A stretch of 64,000 nucleotides of DNA, from IMG/VR virus record IMGVR_UViG_3300023210_000017, positions 1-64,000 of that record. One strand, given 5' to 3'. The DNA comes from a virus. A program made the translations under genes and the position numbers. This document shows, piece by piece, positions 8,127 through 16,188 of this stretch. Each line of letters opens with the position of its first letter. Within the stretch, counting starts at the first letter, position 1. The notes beneath the pieces were generated by a model. It worked only from the letters and a program-made list of their open reading frames with translations. It was not told the DNA's origin and ran no database searches.

Positions 8127-8474
8127 ATGGCAGTAGTAGATATGTATGGGAATAAAGGACCTGGAGGACCTGGTAAAGGGAAGAAAAAGGCAATGAAGAA
8201 GACAAAGTATAGTAAAAATGCTAAGTCTTGTAGTGGCAATTTTAAAAGTAAAGGTAAGTCAAGTTGTGGACCAAAAAAAGATGGTGTAATCAAAAAAGTG
8301 GTAAGTAAAATAAAAGCTGGACCAAAAAAGAAAAGACCAACAACAACAACAACAACAACGTCAAAAACAGCTAAAGGAAGAATAGGAACGCCTGTTAAAA
8401 GAAAAAAGAAAGAAGAAATTGTAGTATCTACACCAAGTTTTAGTTCTAAATCAAAAAACCCAAGGTTCTTATAA
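8127..8474 (+). CDS. Very basic lysine-rich small protein
   Basis: A 115-residue, low-complexity, highly basic protein. It has Gly/Lys clusters (GKGKKKAMKKTKYSK, GPKKKR, VKRKKKEE), two conserved-looking cysteines (KSCSGNF, SSCGPKK) and a poly-threonine run coded by a CAA-phase repeat. Composition resembles nucleic-acid-binding tails, so binding to DNA or RNA, or charge-based attachment in the virion, is possible. There is no recognised domain. It has an A-rich leader and is co-directional with its neighbours. A 150-codon reading frame on the opposite strand here is only a shadow of its biased codons. Confidence 0.6.
   Translation: MAVVDMYGNKGPGGPGKGKKKAMKKTKYSKNAKSCSGNFKSKGKSSCGPKKDGVIKKVVSKIKAGPKKKRPTTTTTTTSKTAKGRIGTPVKRKKKEEIVVSTPSFSSKSKNPRFL
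8338..8358 (+). repeat. (CAA)7 trinucleotide repeat
   Basis: Seven perfect CAA units inside the lysine-rich gene encode a run of threonines. Such a repeat is prone to slippage in steps of one codon. Confidence 0.9.
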
Positions 8475-8485
8475 AAACTAATAAT

Positions 8486-8659
8486 ATGAATTGTGCTCAT
8501 TGTAATAAAGGATTTACATGCGGATGTCAGAAGACAAAAGCTGCAGATAATAAAACTGTTCATAAAACATGTTTAACAGTTTATAATACCAAAGCAAATG
8601 TTAAATCAGATCCTTTGACAGAAAAATTAAATATGGCAAGGTTAAATCTTAGTAAGTAG
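8486..8659 (+). CDS. 57-residue cysteine-rich small protein
   Basis: This short gene reads MNCAHCNKGFTCGCQK and continues to a C-terminal SDPLTEKLNMARLNLSK. The first 14 residues hold four cysteines in a C-x2-C-x5-C-x-C order, which could bind a metal ion or be disulfide-linked. The same kind of Cys-rich beginning is found on four later proteins of this cassette (14198, 15069, 15833, 17249). Here it stands on a very short body, as if it were the tag alone. The start follows an A-rich leader 11 bases after the previous gene. The TAG stop shares one base with the GTG start of the next gene, which suggests translational coupling. Function unknown. Confidence 0.65.
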   Translation: MNCAHCNKGFTCGCQKTKAADNKTVHKTCLTVYNTKANVKSDPLTEKLNMARLNLSK

Positions 8660-8907
8660 TGGATAATGCGGCTAAAATAAAATTAGAGACAGAATTTGCT
8701 AATGCAGCATATCAAGACTTTAAATCCAAAAGATTTGGTCTTACAGCTTGTTGTTATTATGATCTTCAGGCTATATATATTAAAAAGCAGTGTTGTAATT
8801 GGGAAGAAAAGAAAGCTTCATGTGTGTCAGAAGTAAAGGTGGAAATTGAAACAGAACTTAGTGTTTTAATTTCAACAGAATTAAATGATGTATTAATAGT
8901 TGAATAA
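8659..8907 (+). CDS. Small helical protein of the appendage cassette, GTG start
   Basis: An 82-residue protein read from GTG, overlapping the previous TAG stop by one base. No ATG is available near the N-terminus in this frame. The sequence is helical and contains paired cysteines (LTACCYYDL, KQCCNWEEKKASC). This kind of small helical protein with CCYYD-like content also appears in fibre cassettes of other Bacteroidota phages as I remember them, but I have no name for it. It may be a chaperone or adaptor for the fibre encoded next (11 bases downstream). Confidence 0.6.
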   Translation: MDNAAKIKLETEFANAAYQDFKSKRFGLTACCYYDLQAIYIKKQCCNWEEKKASCVSEVKVEIETELSVLISTELNDVLIVE

Positions 8908-8918
8908 AATTATAAAAA

Positions 8919-10337
8919 ATGAGTATTAAGTATAGTGAAATATTTTCAGCTAATCAAGTTCTTTCTGCTGGACCAAATGATATAATTGTTATTGCAGTTG
9001 TTGATGGAGCTTCTTCAACCGGCTACACAACAAAAGCAATTAAGAAATCTAATCTAATTGCAGATCCTTTATTTACAAGTTTAACTACAGTAGGTACAAC
9101 AGGTGCATCAACTCTAGTTTCAGGAGTATTAAATATTCCAACGTATGGTGGAGGTATAGTTGACTCTGTTACGGGTTTAAATACAGATAATTCAGATCCC
9201 GTAAACCCTATTATTAAATTAGCGGTTGATGCTGTTACAATTACGGGAGCGGGAACAGTTGCAGATCCTTTAGTTGCTAGTGGACAAGGTTTAGGTGTGA
9301 TTGATCAAACTTTAATTGGTAATAGAACTGTAACTATGGCCGGGTTTGATTTAATATTTACTTCAGTGGGTGATCCATTCATGCTTTTTTTAGATGCACC
9401 AGGAGGTAACGTAGGTATTGGAAATGCACCTTCACTAGGTAAGTTGCATGTTGATGGCACAATTGCATCAAACGATAATTTATTGCTAAGAGATAGCGGT
9501 AATGGAAATAGTGGTATCTTAACTAGAGAGGCGTTAGTAACTTCAGATCAAACTTGGACACTGCCTGACAATACAGGAACTATTGCTTTATTATCTGATA
9601 TACCGGCTATTACTGGAGATGGTATTTATGGAGGTAATGGTACTATACCAGCTGCTGTAGTTGCCACACTGACAGATAATATAGAACTTGCAGCTAACTT
9701 TGTTGGTGAAGCTGCTTTTTCAATTAGCAATACAGGTTTATTAGGTAGATCTAAAATTAAAATAGTTGCGGGTACTGAATCCATGAACCTATATACTACT
9801 CTTGCTCAAGGACATATCATTAGTTCAAATGATCCCAATGGATTACATATAGACTCAACAACTGCAAACGTTACCATAAGCACTCTAGCAGGTACAGTTA
9901 TAGAAGGAACCGCAGCAGGAAATGTTAAGATGTATGGAGGAACAGATTCTAATCTATTTCATTTAGTAAATTCAACTGATAGAATACAAATAGGAACAAA
10001 TGCTGGTCTTCCAGTTAAGGTGTCAATTAAAAATACAAATGCATCAGATGATGTTTTTACTGCAATTAATAGTATAGGTACATTGGGTATGACATTTAAA
10101 GAAGACGGATTACTTTTTATAAATGATAAAATTTCTGTTGGAAATGCAAGTCCATCTTCTGCTTCTAGAATACAAGCATTGGGTGATATTGAAATTACAC
10201 AAACTACTGCATGGTATTATTTAGGAGATCCTACTACAGATGGCTCATGGAGATTTGGAACAAATGCAGGAGCGGATTTCTTACACCAAAAAAGAGAAGT
10301 TGGAGTATGGGTAACTAAACAAACAATTGCAGCATAA
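8919..10337 (+). CDS. Tail-fibre-like protein
   Basis: A 472-residue, beta-rich, Gly/Thr/Asn/Ser-rich protein typical of trimeric phage fibres. Residues ~53-77 carry the fibre phrase SLTTVGTTGASTLVSGVLN-IP-TY, nearly repeated in the protein at 15069. Further along are fibre-type phrases such as VGIGNAPSLGKLHVDGTI, WTLPDNTGTIALLSDIP and RIQALGDIEITQ, common in proteins that end in beta-helix or tailspike-like structures. No chaperone or peptidase domain is seen at the C-terminus, which ends KREVGVWVTKQTIAA. It should be a distal appendage protein that contacts the host. Which appendage it belongs to is unknown. Confidence 0.8.
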   Translation: MSIKYSEIFSANQVLSAGPNDIIVIAVVDGASSTGYTTKAIKKSNLIADPLFTSLTTVGTTGASTLVSGVLNIPTYGGGIVDSVTGLNTDNSDPVNPIIKLAVDAVTITGAGTVADPLVASGQGLGVIDQTLIGNRTVTMAGFDLIFTSVGDPFMLFLDAPGGNVGIGNAPSLGKLHVDGTIASNDNLLLRDSGNGNSGILTREALVTSDQTWTLPDNTGTIALLSDIPAITGDGIYGGNGTIPAAVVATLTDNIELAANFVGEAAFSISNTGLLGRSKIKIVAGTESMNLYTTLAQGHIISSNDPNGLHIDSTTANVTISTLAGTVIEGTAAGNVKMYGGTDSNLFHLVNSTDRIQIGTNAGLPVKVSIKNTNASDDVFTAINSIGTLGMTFKEDGLLFINDKISVGNASPSSASRIQALGDIEITQTTAWYYLGDPTTDGSWRFGTNAGADFLHQKREVGVWVTKQTIAA

Positions 10338-10362
10338 TATAAATAAACCAAAAAAATAAAAA

Positions 10363-10557
10363 ATGTCATTAGAAAAAACAGCTAACACAGAAGAGTTAAC
10401 TCTTAAAAATTTAGAACAAGTTTTTATTCTTGCAAGATTGCAAATGGTTAATTCAAGACCAAATGATAAAGATGGATTAATACATCTTATAAATTTTGAA
10501 ACACAGGTCTTAGAAAAGATAAAGAAATGTGAAGAGTGCAGTATAGAAAAAGAATAA
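10363..10557 (+). CDS. Small 64-residue helical protein
   Basis: A short acidic/basic helical protein (LTLKNLEQVFILARLQMVNSRPNDKDGLI ... EKIKKCEECSIEKE) with a C-x2-C near the end. It has the usual A-rich leader and lies between two fibre-type genes with 25- and 20-base gaps. A fibre assembly helper is conceivable, but nothing in the sequence shows it. Confidence 0.6.
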   Translation: MSLEKTANTEELTLKNLEQVFILARLQMVNSRPNDKDGLIHLINFETQVLEKIKKCEECSIEKE

Positions 10558-10577
10558 AATAATTATATATAGAAACT

Positions 10578-13500
10578 ATGATACCATCAAATACTAATAC
10601 AACAGCGCCTTGTAGTCCAATTTCTTCAAACTGTGTAGTTTGGCAAGGTCCTGATATTGCATGTATAGCATTATGCAATGGGGATTCAGTTAGTGATGTA
10701 GTAGCAGCATTAGCAACAAAGCTTTGTGAAATAATTGACTCAGCTTGTGATTGTAATCCAGATCTTGCTGGTTTAGATTTAAAATGTACATTGGCTGCAG
10801 GAGCATCTACTCCAGAAACATTAGAAGAAACAATTCAAATTATAATAGATTTTGTATGTGCTCAAGCTTTAATAGAATCTAACATTCCAGATTTAACTTT
10901 ACCGGATTGCCTGCAATATAGATCTTGTGAGTCATGTCCTTTAATTACAGAACTTCCACTTGCAGAGTGGGCGCTTTTAATTGGAACGGCAATTTGCAAT
11001 ATGGAAGATGCGATAGGGAGAACTAACATTGCTATTAATAGTATTAATATTAGACTTGCAACACTTGAAGCTTGCGTTTTACCATGTAATTCACTTGATA
11101 CAATAGATATGAAGATAGTATCATCTTGTCTTTTTAAAGGTCAAGAGGTTACTTCATCTACTTTACTTTTAGCTCTTGAAACAGAGTTTTGTAAGACGTT
11201 AGAATCAGTAGGTAGTTCAGGGCAAGTAGGTGAAGCAATTAGTGCTCAGGGAATACGTGCTACAGATAAAAGGTTAACAACTGCAGGAACAATTGGGGAT
11301 ATAGCCGGATGGAATACTTCTCCTGCGAATTTAGCTCAATCTGTTTCAAATGAATGGAGGATGATAGATGAGTTATATTCAGCTGTTGCTAGCATACAAG
11401 CTAACGCACCCACTCAATGTGATGGTGTAAGTTTTATTTTTACATATAATGTTATAGATAGTTCTGGTACTGGTATTGTAGATAAAGTAAATTTAAATTT
11501 TCAAGGAACTATACTTCCGCAAGGTTTTATAGATTGTGGTGGATCAACTGTAATTACAATCACTGATTCTAATGGTAGTTTTGTAAATCAAGCTGTTACA
11601 GTCTCTAATTTAACTGGCGCAACGGGAGGAGCTAATATTGATATTACATCTTTAAATAGATTGCAATCATTAAGTTTAAGTATTCCATTTTGCGTTACAG
11701 ATGGTGTTTCACAATGTGCAGACAAACAACAAGTTATCATCCCGTTAACTGTCCCATGCCCTACAGTTACCGTTACTGGAACTAGTCTTGGTATTGGTGT
11801 AAGTTTTGTAAATCTACTGGGACCTACAGTTTCATATAGAATATCAGCAACAAGTATTACTACTGGTGTAGTAATAGGCAATGTGTTACTCAATAATCAA
11901 TCAGGACAAGTAAGTTATACTTTTCCAAAACCTCTTGCAGGAGAAACATATTCTATTGTAGTATCCGTTGAGACAGAAGGAGTCAGCATGGTTACGTGTC
12001 CAGCCCAAACAACAACTATACCTGGAGCTACATGTATTGATTTAGAAGTAACTACACCTTCAACAAGTGTTCCAGTTACTGGAGATATTTATTTAGGCTT
12101 ATATGATGATGGTCCAGCTATAACAAGATATTGGTATGATCCTAATACAGCAATAATTAAATCAGAAAATGTTGGCGCAACCGTTCCTTGTGATTCACCT
12201 ATATTATCAAATCCTGTAATGGATTATTTAGGTACTCCAGGGGATGTTGAAGTAACCGTTAGTTATGGTACAGAACCTTCTCCTGTAAGTGCTGAAATAT
12301 CATATAGTGTAAATGGAATAACTTATATAGGTTCAAATGTTGGTATAGATGGCTCAAGAATAATTGCAACAGGGCAAACATCCGGTTCAGTTTATATACA
12401 AGTACAAACAGCATGTACTGGACCAATAGTAAGCGTCCCTTCAATTATAAGATATGATTTTGCAACAGGAGTTTGGACAACAATTCAAAGTCCTGCTGAA
12501 TGCGCTATTACTTCTATAACTACAGGCTGTCCTGCAGGTATTGAAGTTGCAAGACAATTTTTAAACTGCGGTCCTTCTACATATACTGTATTTGGTGGTT
12601 CTGCAGATAGTTATTGGTTTTATATTGGAAAAAGAGAGGTTGCAAATGTTGGAACAAGATATATTTATGCTGGTTGGGATAATGCAACTCAATCTGTAAG
12701 AACTATAGTTGAATGCTGTACTTGCCCAACTTTTATATTAACAGATCCAATTCAAGTATTATGTGGACATGATGGTGATTCAGTTACTGTTACAGTACCG
12801 TACGTGCTAGGATCAGGTGAACCTGAAATGACAATTTTTACTAATCCAGTTCTTGGTACAGTAGTTCAGGGCACTAATACTAATGAATTTATTTATACAG
12901 CAATTAATCCAAGTGGTGGTTCTGATTATGCAGATACTTTTCAAATTCAACTTCAACCTTCTGTTCCAGGAGCAGGAGCATGCTCATTAGCAACTGCAGT
13001 AATTCAAGTTCAGTATAAAAATTCTAAAACTAAATTAAGATATATTGATCAAGATTTATATGTATATATTAATGCTAATAGTTATACTGCTGCACAAGGA
13101 ACGTCAATTCAATTAGGTATATCAGAGTTAATTAATTATTGGATAGCTGAATTTGGATATTCAGGAAATGTTTACTTTATTCCAACAGATGATCCACGAT
13201 GGGCAAGCTATCCTAAATCTTTTGTTGATGATGGAGCAAGTTGGCTTCAATCTGCTAATTTAAGTTGGCAAGCATTAGAGGCGTTACCAACTTCATGGTC
13301 TGGAGGAGTACCTGTATATAAAAATGCAGCAATGATGTTGATTCTTTCTAATAGTTCTGAAGGAGCTTATCATGACTCAACTTTAGCTGCTGGATATGGT
13401 AGTGGTCTAACAGCACAACCTACTCTTGAATATAAAGAAGATTATGATGCGCTTAAAGATATGCTTACCGGCACACAATCTAGCATATGGGCTCAAAATT

Positions 13501-14180
13501 TAAACATTACTCAAAATCAAATTATAGAAGGTTTAAGCATAGTATTATATCCTTTAACTGTAAATGATTCTGGTGGTGCTGACGCTGCAAACATACTTCA
13601 AATGATGGCTGCTTATACTGCACAATTAATTCCACCAAGTAAATATGGAATTCCTACAGCGGTAGATGTTACAAGTTTTATGTTGCAAGGATTTGCTCCA
13701 ACGATGCCTTACACGGGCGCTACTACACCTACTAATACAATAACTCAATTATTTGATAATGCAGGTTTAGGAATGCTTGCTTTGTTAGATCAAGAAAATA
13801 GCTCTGAAATAATAAATGAAATAAGTCTTGGTACTAATACACAATTTACTGAAACATTAACAAGAGCAATAAAAGATGATGCTAACGCATATCCAGCAGC
13901 AACTATACCTACATCAAATATATTTGAGGTAGGAGATTGTGCTAATGGAGATGTATATTATGTTAGAATACCAGGTTACTTATGTGGTAATATTGGCAAT
14001 GGTACAATTATGAAATTAACAAATAATGGAGCAACTTATCCAGCAAGTGGTGGAAGATTAAGTTGGGACACCTTAACTTCTAAATGTATTACTATAAATG
14101 ATAACTGTTCTGCTGGACCTTTTGAACTTATTGCTAACTTAGATAGTACATATACAGAATGTATTCTTTGTACACCTTAA
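10578..14180 (+). CDS. Large multi-domain appendage protein
   Basis: A 1,200-residue protein with many cysteines. Residues ~19-50 (NCVVWQGPDIACIALCNGDS...VVAALATKLC) match residues ~43-70 of the 14198 product (NCVSWPGPDICEFDIKIGD). This shared part is probably the piece that attaches both proteins to the virion. Residues ~90-250 are helical. From ~280 to ~810 the sequence is a series of beta-sandwich-like segments, similar in feel to Ig/FN3 repeats (for example TVTVPYVLGSGEPEMTIFTNPVLGTVVQG). Around residue 818 begins an alpha/beta part (RYIDQDLYVYINANSY ... VYFIPTDDPRW ... AAMMLILSNSSEGAYH) with a weak likeness to a von Willebrand A fold. The C-terminus has CILCTP. A host-binding or adhesion role is likely. 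Confidence 0.75.
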   Translation: MIPSNTNTTAPCSPISSNCVVWQGPDIACIALCNGDSVSDVVAALATKLCEIIDSACDCNPDLAGLDLKCTLAAGASTPETLEETIQIIIDFVCAQALIESNIPDLTLPDCLQYRSCESCPLITELPLAEWALLIGTAICNMEDAIGRTNIAINSINIRLATLEACVLPCNSLDTIDMKIVSSCLFKGQEVTSSTLLLALETEFCKTLESVGSSGQVGEAISAQGIRATDKRLTTAGTIGDIAGWNTSPANLAQSVSNEWRMIDELYSAVASIQANAPTQCDGVSFIFTYNVIDSSGTGIVDKVNLNFQGTILPQGFIDCGGSTVITITDSNGSFVNQAVTVSNLTGATGGANIDITSLNRLQSLSLSIPFCVTDGVSQCADKQQVIIPLTVPCPTVTVTGTSLGIGVSFVNLLGPTVSYRISATSITTGVVIGNVLLNNQSGQVSYTFPKPLAGETYSIVVSVETEGVSMVTCPAQTTTIPGATCIDLEVTTPSTSVPVTGDIYLGLYDDGPAITRYWYDPNTAIIKSENVGATVPCDSPILSNPVMDYLGTPGDVEVTVSYGTEPSPVSAEISYSVNGITYIGSNVGIDGSRIIATGQTSGSVYIQVQTACTGPIVSVPSIIRYDFATGVWTTIQSPAECAITSITTGCPAGIEVARQFLNCGPSTYTVFGGSADSYWFYIGKREVANVGTRYIYAGWDNATQSVRTIVECCTCPTFILTDPIQVLCGHDGDSVTVTVPYVLGSGEPEMTIFTNPVLGTVVQGTNTNEFIYTAINPSGGSDYADTFQIQLQPSVPGAGACSLATAVIQVQYKNSKTKLRYIDQDLYVYINANSYTAAQGTSIQLGISELINYWIAEFGYSGNVYFIPTDDPRWASYPKSFVDDGASWLQSANLSWQALEALPTSWSGGVPVYKNAAMMLILSNSSEGAYHDSTLAAGYGSGLTAQPTLEYKEDYDALKDMLTGTQSSIWAQNLNITQNQIIEGLSIVLYPLTVNDSGGADAANILQMMAAYTAQLIPPSKYGIPTAVDVTSFMLQGFAPTMPYTGATTPTNTITQLFDNAGLGMLALLDQENSSEIINEISLGTNTQFTETLTRAIKDDANAYPAATIPTSNIFEVGDCANGDVYYVRIPGYLCGNIGNGTIMKLTNNGATYPASGGRLSWDTLTSKCITINDNCSAGPFELIANLDSTYTECILCTP

Positions 14181-14197
14181 TAATAAAATAAAAAAAA

Positions 14198-15064
14198 ATG
14201 GCTTGTAATTGTACAAAATGTAATTCAAATAAACCATGCGGTTGCTTAGATCCTGCATTAACTAATCCTTGTTCATATACAGATTGTTGTGATGGAGAGA
14301 CATGTGAAGAAATATCTTTGGCAAATTGCGTATCTTGGCCTGGTCCAGATATCTGTGAATTTGATATTAAGATAGGAGACAGAATGGATGAAGTTATTAA
14401 AAAACTTATTTTAGCAACTTCTCAAACAAGCTGTATAGCAACATTTTCCGGAGCATCTGTATTATTTGAAGATTCTGTAGAAGAACCTTCAGGTTGTGTA
14501 ACAAGAACATATACAGTCACTTATTATAAAGAATCACCCGGAGGTCCTAGTGTTCCTGTAGATACTATAGTGTTTTCAACACCTCCAATATGTCCTGATA
14601 ATTCTCTTCATAATGATTTTGTTGGAGAGGGTGCAATTAACCTTACATTATCATTATTGGGCAGTAAGACGTATACCATGCCAGCAAACACTTTAAATCA
14701 GGTTGGAGATGTGCTTTCGGTTAAAGGTGCTGTATTAAAAAATACAAATAGCATTACTGATATTATAAATGTAACTATTGGTGGTGGTGATATAACTAAT
14801 GAGACATCCTATTTGTTTAGCTCAACAAGTCAAGAAATTGCACACATAAGTATTGATTTCACTTATTTAACTAGCACCACTTTTAATACTAGACTCAATA
14901 TTGATTTTGCAGATCTTGTCCTTGGTATTGTTAGGGAATCAATAGTTCTTGATAGTATACAGACTCTAAGTGCTTCACAAGACTTTTTAGTAGACGATAT
15001 AACTATACAGTTGCTAGGTCAAGGTTCATTTACTGCTTTAGATCTTCAAATTAATAAAAAATAA
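14198..15064 (+). CDS. Appendage protein with Cys-rich start and GPDI anchor motif
   Basis: A 288-residue protein. Residues 1-36 are rich in cysteine (MACNCTKCNSNKPCGC ... CSYTDCCDGETC). Residues ~43-70 carry NCVSWPGPDIC followed by IKIGDRMDEVIKKLI, the same motif as in the 10578 protein. The rest (from ~80) is beta-rich with ITDIINVTIGGGDITNE and DILTIQLLGQGSFTALDLQINKK-like strands, resembling a fibre head or collar domain. The next gene follows after 4 bases. It probably forms part of the same appendage as 10578, with attachment through the shared motif. Confidence 0.7.
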   Translation: MACNCTKCNSNKPCGCLDPALTNPCSYTDCCDGETCEEISLANCVSWPGPDICEFDIKIGDRMDEVIKKLILATSQTSCIATFSGASVLFEDSVEEPSGCVTRTYTVTYYKESPGGPSVPVDTIVFSTPPICPDNSLHNDFVGEGAINLTLSLLGSKTYTMPANTLNQVGDVLSVKGAVLKNTNSITDIINVTIGGGDITNETSYLFSSTSQEIAHISIDFTYLTSTTFNTRLNIDFADLVLGIVRESIVLDSIQTLSASQDFLVDDITIQLLGQGSFTALDLQINKK

Positions 15065-15068
15065 AAAA

Positions 15069-15809
15069 ATGGCAAATTGCAATGATAAAGGATGCCCATG
15101 TCCACCACCTATAACTATTCCAGGATTAAATGGTGTAGATGGCACAGATGGAATAAATGGAACTGATGGAATAAATGGAACTGATGGAATAAATGGAACT
15201 GATGGCACTAACGGTATTGATGGAACAAACGGAACAAACGGTACAGATGGAACTAATGGGGCTGTTACAAGTTTAACTACAACTGGTACTTCAGGAGCAT
15301 CAACTTTATTGGGTGGAGTGTTAAATATTCCGAGCTATGCAACAGGTGGTTTTACTCATTACTTAGGAGAAGATTTTGACGGTGGAATTATTTATCACTT
15401 GTGGAAAGATAATCTTGGTGTAGAACATGGCTTAATAGTAAATAAAACAGAACAATTAACTACAAACTGGCAAGCAACAGGAACTTTAACCGGTGCAGAC
15501 AGATCAGAAGATGGTGATTTTAATACTAACTTAATGACACTTAGTGACGCTGAAACTTATGTTACAAGTTTAGGAGCAGGTTGGTACTTACCAAGTATTG
15601 ATGAGTTAAATTTATTATATGACAACAGGTTTAATACCAACAAAGCATTACGTGCAGGAGGAGATACCTTACTCTCAACAACAGCTTACTATTGGAGTAG
15701 CACGGAGTACAATACGACAACTGCGTTCATCTTAAATTTCATCTTTGGAACCTCGGCCAACATCAATAAGTCCAATGCCTACAGTGTTCGTGCAGTTAGG
15801 GCTTTTTAA
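15069..15809 (+). CDS. Collagen-like receptor-binding protein with Lcl/DUF1566-type C-terminus; probable DGR target
   Basis: A 246-residue protein in four parts. Residues 1-14 form a Cys-rich start (MANCNDKGCPCPPP). Residues ~19-64 are collagen-like Gly-X-Y repeats (units GTDGIN, GTDGTN). Residues ~67-90 hold the fibre phrase SLTTTGTSGASTLLGGVLN. Residues ~97-246 are a Lcl/DUF1566-type domain (GGIIYHLW, GWYLPSIDELNLLY, YYWSSTEY, VRAVRAF), a family with a C-type-lectin-like fold. The last ~40 codons differ sharply from the rest of the gene: many end in C and look like AAC codons changed at the first two positions. This is the signature of a DGR variable repeat. It is probably a trimeric host-receptor-binding tip whose binding surface is diversified. 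Confidence 0.85.
   Translation: MANCNDKGCPCPPPITIPGLNGVDGTDGINGTDGINGTDGINGTDGTNGIDGTNGTNGTDGTNGAVTSLTTTGTSGASTLLGGVLNIPSYATGGFTHYLGEDFDGGIIYHLWKDNLGVEHGLIVNKTEQLTTNWQATGTLTGADRSEDGDFNTNLMTLSDAETYVTSLGAGWYLPSIDELNLLYDNRFNTNKALRAGGDTLLSTTAYYWSSTEYNTTTAFILNFIFGTSANINKSNAYSVRAVRAF
15147..15200 (+). repeat. Three perfect 18-bp tandem repeats coding collagen-like Gly-X-Y
   Basis: The unit GATGGAATAAATGGAACT is present three times without mismatch, and diverged copies follow to about 15260. It encodes D-G-I-N-G-T. Copy number could change by slippage and alter stalk length. Confidence 0.95.
15690..15809 (+). other. Probable variable repeat (VR) of a diversity-generating retroelement
   Basis: The segment codes YWSSTEY ... 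VRAVRAF at the C-terminus of a C-type-lectin-like domain, the classical place of a VR. From 15726 to 15782 ten or eleven codons end in C (kinds TTC, ATC, ACC, GCC, AAC, TCC, TAC), all reachable from AAC by change at positions 1 and 2. Unchanged-looking AAT, TTT and GGA codons lie between them. The rest of the gene prefers codons ending in A or T. No reverse transcriptase or template repeat was seen in the window. Confidence 0.75.
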
Positions 15810-15832
15810 ATAATTAAATAAAAAAATGAATT

Positions 15833-16165
15833 ATGGCAAATTGTGACGATAAATGTGGATGTCCACCCCCTGTAGTAATTCCTAGTACTAATGTAGGTCC
15901 AGAAGGTCCTCAAGGGATACAAGGGATAGCAGGAAATGATGGTATAGACGGTACTGATGGTACAGATGGAACTAATGGAGCAAACGGAACAGATGGAACA
16001 GATGGATTATTTGGTAGAGGTATAGCTGTATTTATACAAAATACAGAACCAGATCAAACAGATTTTAATACTAACTATGGAACTATTGATGGATTTGGTG
16101 TAAACGGAATACCGGGAAGTAATACATTTAAACCAGGAGATCTTTGGATAGAAATTTGTCCTTAA
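15833..16165 (+). CDS. Short collagen-like appendage protein
   Basis: A 110-residue protein starting MANCDDKCGCPPPVV, nearly the same tag as the preceding gene product. This is followed by collagen-like repeats (GPEGPQGIQGIAGNDGIDGTDG and onward to GTDGLFGRG) and a short beta-rich end (GVNGIPGSNTFKPGDLWIEICP). The near-identical beginning suggests duplication from the 15069 gene, with the Lcl domain replaced by a short cap. It is probably a stalk-like virion appendage that assembles as a trimer. An ATG seven bases upstream in another frame leads to a stop after six codons and is not the start. Confidence 0.8.
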   Translation: MANCDDKCGCPPPVVIPSTNVGPEGPQGIQGIAGNDGIDGTDGTDGTNGANGTDGTDGLFGRGIAVFIQNTEPDQTDFNTNYGTIDGFGVNGIPGSNTFKPGDLWIEICP

Positions 16166-16188
16166 TAAAATAAATAAAAAATTACAAC

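Noticed and set aside
8111-8563. 150-codon reading frame on the minus strand
   Set aside because: It is antisense to the lysine-rich gene and its neighbour. Its Phe/Leu-rich product simply mirrors their Lys-rich codons, and it has no leader.
15120-15260. Regular repeats that could suggest a CRISPR array
   Set aside because: The repeats are in frame, contiguous, without spacers, and code for collagen-like Gly-X-Y. They are protein repeats.
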